Source: Bacteroidota bacterium (GTDB lineage Bacteria; Bacteroidota; Ignavibacteria; Kryptoniales; JAKASW01). From it: a stretch of 64,000 nt of DNA. This document shows positions 57,348-64,000 of the stretch, one piece after another. Location: positions 1 to 64,000 of the forward strand of contig JAMCXB010000027.1 of assembly GCA_023480735.1 (NCBI GenBank), read 5' to 3'. Within the stretch, counting starts at the first letter, position 1, and each line of letters begins with the position of its first letter. The position numbers and the translations under genes are program-made. The notes beneath the pieces were generated by a model that saw only the letters and a program-made list of their open reading frames with translations, was not told the DNA's origin and searched no databases.

Positions 57348-59042
57348 ATGGCCGGGACAAAAATCATTCGCGGTGTAGAGGAAACCCACCAATTCCAGCT
57401 CCTGATCAAGAACATTCTCGATGCGGGCCTGCGATATGAGCCGCATAGAGAAATCGTCTACAGGGATCTCGTTCGTTACGATTATTTCAAGTTGAAGGAA
57501 AGGATCGGACGTCTTGCCAATGTTCTGAGCGGCTTGGGAGTAGGTCCGGGCGATACGGTGGCGGTGTTCGACTGGGACAGCCATCGGTATCTCGAGGCAT
57601 ATTTCGCGGTTCCGATGATGGGCGCCATTATGCACACTGTGAACGTTAGGCTGTCACCTGCACAACTTGGCTATACGATGCGCCATGCGGAAGACAAGGT
57701 GGTGCTCGTCAACTCGGAGTTCGTTCCCCTGATCGACAAAATATCGGGCGATCTGACTTCAGTCAAACAATTTGTATTACTCACCGACGAGAAGAAGAGA
57801 CCGGAAAGCACGATTGAATTTGCGGGCGAGTACGAAGAGCTTCTCGCAAAAAGCCGTCCCGACTACAATTTCGAGGAGTTCGACGAGAACAGCATCGCAA
57901 CTGTTTTCTATACGACCGGAACTACCGGGGAACCCAAAGGAGTATACTTCTCGCACCGTCAGCTCGTCCTCCACACTCTGGCAATCACGGCATCCGTGGG
58001 AGCCTACCAGTCTCAGGGAAGATTCCGCTCGGACGACGTCTACATGCCCCTGACGCCCATGTTCCATGTGCACGCATGGGGACTGCCGTATATGGCAACC
58101 ATGTTGGGAGTGAAACAGGTCTACCCGGGAAAGTATGAACCCGCAATGCTGCTGAAGCTCCTGCTGTCGGAAGGTGTAACACTGTCGCATTGCGTCCCTA
58201 CCATACTTCACATGCTCGTCTCAAGCCCGGTTGCAAAGTCGGTTGACCTTTCAAAATGGAAGGTGATTATCGGCGGTGCAGCTCTTCCAAAAGGGTTAGC
58301 GGAAGCGACATTGAAACTCGGAATAGACGTCTATTCCGGTTATGGAATGTCTGAGACTTGTCCCGTATTGACGATTACCTACCTCACGAAGGAAATGCTC
58401 GAGAGCGACACAAGCTCGCAGGTTAAGTACAGGGTCAAGACCGGCATCCCCGTGCCTTTCGTAGATTTGAAGATAGTTGACGAGAAGGGGAATGAAGTCG
58501 TACACGACGGTAAATCGGTCGGTGAGATCGTGGTCCGTGCCCCCTGGTTGACACAGGGTTATCTGAAAGACGATGATATGAGCAGGCAGCTATGGAGAGG
58601 GGGATGGCTCCACACGGGCGATATGGCAAACATCGACCAACAAGGTTACGTGGAAATCGTCGACCGGTTGAAAGACATGATTAAGACCGGCGGAGAATGG
58701 GTCTCCTCGCTGGAGATTGAGAGCATCCTGAGTCAAAACGAAGCTGTTTCGGAAGTCGCAGTGATCGGCCTGCCAAGTGAAAAGTGGGGCGAACGCCCGT
58801 ACGCTGTTGTTGTCTTGAAGCCTGAGTTCGCCGGACAAACTGATGGCAATGCTCTCCGAGTCTTCCTGAAGAAATTCGTCGATGAAGGGGTCTTAAATTC
58901 ATGGAGTGTCCCGGACAAGGTCCTGTTCACCGACTCGATTCCAAAGACGAGTGTCGGAAAGATGGATAAGAAGAAACTGAGAGCAGATTTGGCGGCAACA
59001 TTGACACTGTTAAATAACGAAAACCTAAAGAAGGACATGTGA
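57348..59042 (+). CDS. long-chain/medium-chain fatty acid--CoA ligase (AMP-binding)
   Basis: 564 aa; FYTTGTTGEPKGVYFSHRQL, YGMSETCPV, GWLHTGDMANID, DRLKDMIKTGGEWVSS. Confidence 0.95.
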   Translation: MAGTKIIRGVEETHQFQLLIKNILDAGLRYEPHREIVYRDLVRYDYFKLKERIGRLANVLSGLGVGPGDTVAVFDWDSHRYLEAYFAVPMMGAIMHTVNVRLSPAQLGYTMRHAEDKVVLVNSEFVPLIDKISGDLTSVKQFVLLTDEKKRPESTIEFAGEYEELLAKSRPDYNFEEFDENSIATVFYTTGTTGEPKGVYFSHRQLVLHTLAITASVGAYQSQGRFRSDDVYMPLTPMFHVHAWGLPYMATMLGVKQVYPGKYEPAMLLKLLLSEGVTLSHCVPTILHMLVSSPVAKSVDLSKWKVIIGGAALPKGLAEATLKLGIDVYSGYGMSETCPVLTITYLTKEMLESDTSSQVKYRVKTGIPVPFVDLKIVDEKGNEVVHDGKSVGEIVVRAPWLTQGYLKDDDMSRQLWRGGWLHTGDMANIDQQGYVEIVDRLKDMIKTGGEWVSSLEIESILSQNEAVSEVAVIGLPSEKWGERPYAVVVLKPEFAGQTDGNALRVFLKKFVDEGVLNSWSVPDKVLFTDSIPKTSVGKMDKKKLRADLAATLTLLNNENLKKDM

Positions 59043-59049
59043 GAACGAG

Positions 59050-59484
59050 ATGAATCTCTTTAGAAATGCAACAATCGAATTCGTGAATCAGCTGAACAGA
59101 AATACTATGGGGGAACAGATCGGCATTGAAATCACCGAGATAGGTAACGATTACCTGAAAGGGAGAATGCCTGTGGACAAGAGAACGATCCAGCCGTACG
59201 GTATTCTCCACGGGGGCGCTTCAGCGGCGCTCGCCGAAACACTCGGCAGTATTGCAGGGACATTGGTGCTGGATCCTGAAAAGGAGTTTTGCGTCGGCCT
59301 GGAAATAAACGCCAATCACATACGAAGCGCGAGAAACGGATTTGTATACGGAACTGCCCGTCCTATTCACATCGGTGGAAAGACACAAGTCTGGGAAATT
59401 AGAATCGAGGACGAACGGCAGTCGCTCGTCTGCATAAGCAGGTTGACACTCGCGGTGCTGGCCAGAAAGAGAACAGAAGACTAG
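59050..59484 (+). CDS. PaaI-type hotdog-fold thioesterase
   Basis: 144 aa; QPYGILHGGASAALAETLGSIAG, LEINANHIRSARNGFVYGTARPIHIG. Confidence 0.93.
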   Translation: MNLFRNATIEFVNQLNRNTMGEQIGIEITEIGNDYLKGRMPVDKRTIQPYGILHGGASAALAETLGSIAGTLVLDPEKEFCVGLEINANHIRSARNGFVYGTARPIHIGGKTQVWEIRIEDERQSLVCISRLTLAVLARKRTED

Positions 59485-60497
59485 GGTTTCCCGGCTGATT
59501 CTCCGCCCAGAATCTCTGACAGGCTGATGACGACAGCCTCTGTATCCCTGTAACCGCCGGTTTTCAATTTTACATCGGCATCGAGCAGAGTCGTAATAGC
59601 TCGTTTGAGTTCCGGGACTGAATAGGCGCGGGCCGCGGAGATGTATTCCTCAACATACGGATTCCACCTTCCAAACACCTTAGTGCAAATATCCTTGGTG
59701 TTTACTCCTTTCCCGATGTGATGCTTTACCTGCAAGAGTGATAGGAAATATCGTGTCAGCATGAAGTTTATGTAAACAGGTTTCTCCCCTGTCTCCAACA
59801 TCTTGCCTGCGATTTCCTGGGATCGTCTTGAGTTCTTCTGACCGATCGCCCGCTGTAGTTCAAATATGTTGAAGTTCCTCGATTTACCGACAACGGTATT
59901 AACATCGTCAATCGAAATCTTTTCCTTGTTACCGACGTAAAGAGAAAGTTTCTCAACTTCAGAAACCAGGTCTCCGAGCGAATCGCCCGACAACTCCACC
60001 AGCAAGTCGACCGCTCCCGGTTCCATTTCTTTGCCAAGGGAAGCGGATGTGTCGGACAGGAAGCCGGTCAGGTCCGTCCCCTTAAGCTTGTTGAACGTCA
60101 CACTCTCGGCAAAAGACGGCAGCTGGTTGTATGGCTCATCTGAAGTCTTAATTTCTCCCGCGACGAAGCACACGATATTCGACTCCGGTACCTCGGACAA
60201 GTGGCGTACGATATCGAGGCGGTACCTTTTCTCCATCTTGTCAAACTTCCTTACTACTGTCAGCCTGTGCTCTCCGGCGAAAGGGAAGCTCAGCATTGAA
60301 GACAAGACGTTGTCGGAATTTGACTCGGTTCCGTCAAACACGTCAAGGTTGAAGGATCGATCTTTCTTGCTAACCGCATTATCAATCAATAGAGTAACTG
60401 CTTTCTCTATGAAGTAATCCTCGCTGCCGTGAATCAAATAGAGCCGCGCGAACTTTTCTTTCGTAACGGAAGAGGCGAACTTCTTGAAGTCGCTCAT
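59481..60497 (-). CDS. holA: DNA polymerase III subunit delta
   Basis: 338 aa; LYLIHGSEDYFIEKAVTLL, LPSFAESVTFNKLKGTDLTGFL, LVELSGDSLGDLVSEVEKLSLY. Confidence 0.93.
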   Translation of the reverse strand: MSDFKKFASSVTKEKFARLYLIHGSEDYFIEKAVTLLIDNAVSKKDRSFNLDVFDGTESNSDNVLSSMLSFPFAGEHRLTVVRKFDKMEKRYRLDIVRHLSEVPESNIVCFVAGEIKTSDEPYNQLPSFAESVTFNKLKGTDLTGFLSDTSASLGKEMEPGAVDLLVELSGDSLGDLVSEVEKLSLYVGNKEKISIDDVNTVVGKSRNFNIFELQRAIGQKNSRRSQEIAGKMLETGEKPVYINFMLTRYFLSLLQVKHHIGKGVNTKDICTKVFGRWNPYVEEYISAARAYSVPELKRAITTLLDADVKLKTGGYRDTEAVVISLSEILGGESAGKP

Positions 60498-61045
60498 TTT
60501 TCCAGGTACGCCTTCACTATGTAAACGGGGCTGACCGGAATATCCCTCGCATCGCGCGGGACTTGGGATATCTGGTCCACGACATTCATCCCTTTGATCA
60601 CCTCCCCGAAGACCGTGTACTTCCCATCGAGCGACGGTTGAGGCTCTACGCAGATGTAGAACTGGCTTCCATTTGACCTTCGTTGAGGATTGACTTGGTC
60701 CGCTTGCCGTGCCATGGCAACAGAACCGCGGAGGTTTGGCTTTCCAATCTCCGCCGGAAGGGTGTACCCCGGGCCGCCCTGACCGTAGGTAGCCTTGTTT
60801 GGGGTGCGTGTATTCGGGTCTCCACCCTGTATCACGAAACCCGGTATCACGCGGTGGAACTGCAAACTGTCATAAAATCCCTCGGACACGAGTCTGCGAA
60901 AGTTTTCGCAGGTAATCGGTGCCGCGTCGTCAAATAGTTTGATCTCAATTGTGCCGTAGTTTGTCTCGAGAATCACGTTTCTTCCTTTCGAACTGCATCC
61001 TAGGATGAGTAAAGAGATGAAGAGAATTGAGAGTATCCGATTCAT
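60494..61045 (-). CDS. peptidylprolyl isomerase (cyclophilin-type), lipoprotein
   Basis: 183 aa; lipobox LILGC; FHRVIPGFVIQGGDP, GSVAMARQAD, NGSQFYICVEPQPSLDGKYTVFGEV. Confidence 0.95.
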   Translation of the reverse strand: MNRILSILFISLLILGCSSKGRNVILETNYGTIEIKLFDDAAPITCENFRRLVSEGFYDSLQFHRVIPGFVIQGGDPNTRTPNKATYGQGGPGYTLPAEIGKPNLRGSVAMARQADQVNPQRRSNGSQFYICVEPQPSLDGKYTVFGEVIKGMNVVDQISQVPRDARDIPVSPVYIVKAYLEK

Positions 61046-61054
61046 TTTCGTTCC

Positions 61055-61876
61055 TCAAATAATAAGTATAAATACGATGATAATCGCTGCAAACAAGAAT
61101 CTGTACCACACGAATGCATTCAGTGTGTTTCGCTGTACAAACCTCATGAAATACTTTATAGCGAGGAAACCGGAGATTGCTGAAAACAGGGTCCCGAGAA
61201 TCAGGGGAGCGATATCGTTGTGAGGTATGCCGTGTGTGAAGTTCTTTAGTTTGAACATGGCTGCACCGGCAATAATCGGAATTGAGAGTAGAAACGAAAA
61301 CCTCGCAGCATCTTCTCTCTTGTATCCGAGGAGCAGTCCAGAAGAAATTGTGATTCCGGAACGCGAAGTGCCGGGGACCAATGCAAGTGCCTGCGAGACG
61401 CCGACTATGAGAGCGTCTTTCAACGTCAGCTTATCCGCCCTCTTCGTTTGTTTTGCGATTTTCTCGGCATACCACATCAGAACCCCAATCACAACCATTG
61501 CTGTCGCCAAAACCGCCGGAGTTCTAAATTTCGTTTCGACCCATTTATCAAACAGAACACCGAGCACTCCGGCGGGAATCGTTCCAAGAAACACAAGGAG
61601 TGAGAATCTTGTCTTTGCATCTTCATTGAAATTCCATTTCAGAAGGCCGCGGACGAAACCTGTAATCAACTCGACAGTATCCCTTAAGAAATACGACACG
61701 ACCGCAAGAAGAGTCCCAAGGTGCAGCGCGACATCGAACGTTAGGCTGTTTAACAAAGGTGCGTCCCAGTCTAACAGCCGCGGAATCATGACGAGATGAG
61801 CGGTGCTGCTGATGGGGAGAAACTCAGTCAGACCCTGAGCTATGCCAAGTATGATGCCCTCAATTGCAGATCCCAC
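61055..61876 (-). CDS. uppP: undecaprenyl-diphosphatase
   Basis: 273 aa; GIAQGLTEFLPISSTAHLVM, LVPGTSRSGITISSGLLLG. Confidence 0.96.
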   Translation of the reverse strand: MGSAIEGIILGIAQGLTEFLPISSTAHLVMIPRLLDWDAPLLNSLTFDVALHLGTLLAVVSYFLRDTVELITGFVRGLLKWNFNEDAKTRFSLLVFLGTIPAGVLGVLFDKWVETKFRTPAVLATAMVVIGVLMWYAEKIAKQTKRADKLTLKDALIVGVSQALALVPGTSRSGITISSGLLLGYKREDAARFSFLLSIPIIAGAAMFKLKNFTHGIPHNDIAPLILGTLFSAISGFLAIKYFMRFVQRNTLNAFVWYRFLFAAIIIVFILII

Positions 61877-61901
61877 GCGTTCTCCTTAAATGCAAAAGTG
61901 G

Positions 61902-62657
61902 TTAGAAGTAATAAACAATTCCGAAGGTGATCCCGACACCGCCAAATGACATGTCAACGGAATGAGGCTGTTCGGTGTTGTAGTCAATGTAAGTGAGGCT
62001 ATTGGCGCTTCCCAACTTCAACGGGCCCGTGAAATCAGCCCTGGCTTCCGCGTCGACTCTCGCATAGAGTTTCTCACCCAGCTGCGTGTCCAGTATTGCA
62101 TCCACCTTAAACCCAAGACCCTGACATGAATAATTAGCCGTTTGGTCGGAATATGGAGTCGTAGTATTGAGACCGCCGAAATGATATCCCACTCCGCCGC
62201 CAAATTGGATGTAGTAACCTTCACCGGCCACGACTCTCCTCAACATGATGGTCGGAAGGTAATACGAAAAATCAATCTGTTGTGAACCGAGTGTGCTGCC
62301 GGTCGATACTGTCTTAGTGATATACCCGTATTCCAGGGCAATCGCCCAATCGCGAGAGATGAAATATTCACCGACCGCGACGAATTGAATTGCACTCTGG
62401 TAAGATCCGAGCGGCATCGCACCCGGCGCGGCGAAATTCAGATACTTGCTAAGAGAAGGTGAGTTGAAGTATTCAAGCCCCAATCCGGCAGTCGCAGAAA
62501 AAGGCTGCGCCGCCGCATTCCGGAAAGAGAAAAGCGAAATGAAAAGGACGACGACGGCCCAACCGGGTACAGACAATTCAGCTTCTCTAACGCGAACATT
62601 TTCAGGCATGCGCGTTAATATTCCCAAGTTCACTTTGTGAAAGAGATCTCTCATCAA
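61902..62657 (-). CDS. putative outer-membrane beta-barrel protein
   Basis: 251 aa; signal-like segment FISLFSFRNAAAQ, alternating aromatic beta-strand pattern, C-terminal GVGITFGIVYYF. Confidence 0.6.
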   Translation of the reverse strand: MMRDLFHKVNLGILTRMPENVRVREAELSVPGWAVVVLFISLFSFRNAAAQPFSATAGLGLEYFNSPSLSKYLNFAAPGAMPLGSYQSAIQFVAVGEYFISRDWAIALEYGYITKTVSTGSTLGSQQIDFSYYLPTIMLRRVVAGEGYYIQFGGGVGYHFGGLNTTTPYSDQTANYSCQGLGFKVDAILDTQLGEKLYARVDAEARADFTGPLKLGSANSLTYIDYNTEQPHSVDMSFGGVGITFGIVYYF

Positions 62658-64000
62658 AATGACACCGGCTCACCGACAGACAGGGAAGTCAGAATTTTGA
62701 AAGTTGTGAGTGTAGTGTTGATGAGTTCATCGAACGCGATCAGCGGGCGCCTGTCGGAGCTCAACGCTCGGATATAAAGGCTTATCTCGTTTGATATACC
62801 CTTATCTAACCTGCCGGTGCCAATTTTCTTTTCAGCACCGTTCTTATAAAGATAAAGATGCTGGAAGTTATCGAGCACCGCAGACTGTCTACCCGAGGAG
62901 ACCTCTACGCGTTCTTTCGGCAGGGCTGAATCTCCGTTCGCGAGGTAAGTAATCACCCCCAGGGAACCGTTTTTCATTCGCAGGCTGATATTCACGTTAT
63001 CGTTGTTGGTAATTGCAGAGCTATTCGCGGTAATTGACTCCGCAAATACCTTCTCAACTTGGGAGCCGGTCATGTACTGGATAAAATCTATGAAATGACA
63101 GACCTCCCCGACGATTCTGCCACCGCCCTCGACCGGGTCCTGAGTCCAGTGATTCTTAGGTAAGTATCCTGCATTGACTCGATAGTTCACGACCAGCGGC
63201 TCGGCGGATTGCCCGAAGAATTTCTTTAATTCCAGCGTCAGCGGAGCGAATCGGCGGTTGAACCCGACCATGAGTAACGGAGCGTCCTTTTCGTCACTGG
63301 CTTTATAAAAATCTTCGATCGACGCCAGTTCTTCCTCGTTCAGGGCCAGGGGTTTTTCGACGAAGACATTCTTCCCGGATTTGATTGCATCCACCACAAG
63401 AGATGCGTGCATATTGTGCCGCGTTGCGATGAACACGGTACCTATATCGTCGTTCGAGAAGACGTCATTGGCAACAGTCGTCACTGATCTGAATCCGAAC
63501 TGATTCTGGGCGGTTTTCGCGGTCACGCCGGAAGCCGTACAGACGGTGTTAAGAACGACTTCAGGGATTGCCTTCAGACTCGGGATCAAATTTCCCTGGG
63601 CAAAGCTTCCGGCGCCCACAAAACCAATAGTAAGCGGATTTTTCTTGAAGGCATCCCCCTTCGGACCGGAATAGCCGCTATCTCTCGCCTTGTCGGTAAC
63701 AGGCCTAGCCTTCAACTCTTCGGCTGCCTTCTCATACTCCAGAATAATCCCAACGTACTTCTCCGTTTTCTTCCCGCTAATCAGCCTGTAAGCCTGAGCA
63801 GCCTGGTCGATGGAGAAGCGATGCGTTGTCAGACTCCTTACATCTATCTTCTTCTCGCCGAGAAGGTGGACAAACTCTTTCATATTCCGGTTTTCTGTCC
63901 AACGAACGTACCCAATAGGGTAATCGTTTCCGCGTTCTTCGTAATTCGGATCGTATCTACCCGGTCCGTAGGATCGGGACAATTTGAACTCGAGTTCTTT
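62654..64000 (-). CDS. bi-domain oxidoreductase: C-terminal zinc-ADH-like segment fused to Gfo/Idh/MocA domain (5' end off window)
   Basis: Reverse-frame ORF open to the window edge (KELEFKLSRSYGPGRYDPNYEERG...); TIGFVGAGSFAQGNLIPSL, FVEKPLALNEEEL, GRIVGEVCHFIDFIQYM. Confidence 0.88.
   Translation of the reverse strand, partial: KELEFKLSRSYGPGRYDPNYEERGNDYPIGYVRWTENRNMKEFVHLLGEKKIDVRSLTTHRFSIDQAAQAYRLISGKKTEKYVGIILEYEKAAEELKARPVTDKARDSGYSGPKGDAFKKNPLTIGFVGAGSFAQGNLIPSLKAIPEVVLNTVCTASGVTAKTAQNQFGFRSVTTVANDVFSNDDIGTVFIATRHNMHASLVVDAIKSGKNVFVEKPLALNEEELASIEDFYKASDEKDAPLLMVGFNRRFAPLTLELKKFFGQSAEPLVVNYRVNAGYLPKNHWTQDPVEGGGRIVGEVCHFIDFIQYMTGSQVEKVFAESITANSSAITNNDNVNISLRMKNGSLGVITYLANGDSALPKERVEVSSGRQSAVLDNFQHLYLYKNGAEKKIGTGRLDKGISNEISLYIRALSSDRRPLIAFDELINTTLTTFKILTSLSVGEPVSF

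Overview
This is a gene-dense chromosomal window with short intergenic gaps and many 4-bp stop/start overlaps. It encodes mostly housekeeping and metabolic functions. A PorW/SprE-like lipoprotein next to otherwise ordinary genes, together with frequent strong AGGAGGT-type Shine-Dalgarno sites, suggests a member of the FCB superphylum (Ignavibacteria-like); this taxonomic call is inference only.

Content: about 60 CDS, including argC(partial)-lysC-thrC, leuS, an MsbA-type ABC transporter, pdxJ, rlmB, lgt, ptsN, pyrR-pyrB-pyrC, aat, a Nif3-family gene, recJ, yebC, ruvC-ruvA, alr, an AmmeMemoRadiSam cluster, mnmA, pyrK-pyrD, folC, rho, a beta-oxidation-type trio, a GH20 hexosaminidase, holA and uppP. 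The one confidently recognised RNA gene is RNase P RNA (rnpB, about 27582-28036). I saw no tRNA, rRNA, CRISPR array, prophage or large mobile element.

The most interesting unexplained items are: (1) a 112-bp MITE-like insertion with imperfect 13-bp terminal inverted repeats and flanking direct repeats at 36020-36151, landing on the stop codon of a TrmH-family gene; (2) a tyrosine-recombinase-fold protein that has lost most catalytic residues, translationally coupled to leuS; (3) a roughly 370-nt, hairpin-rich non-coding stretch immediately upstream of rnpB; (4) a PyrR-leader hairpin; (5) a compact promoter/21-codon ORF/terminator unit directly upstream of the Nif3-family gene. I did not find a large, clearly undescribed multi-gene system. 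All product names come from reading protein motifs by eye; no database search was run.
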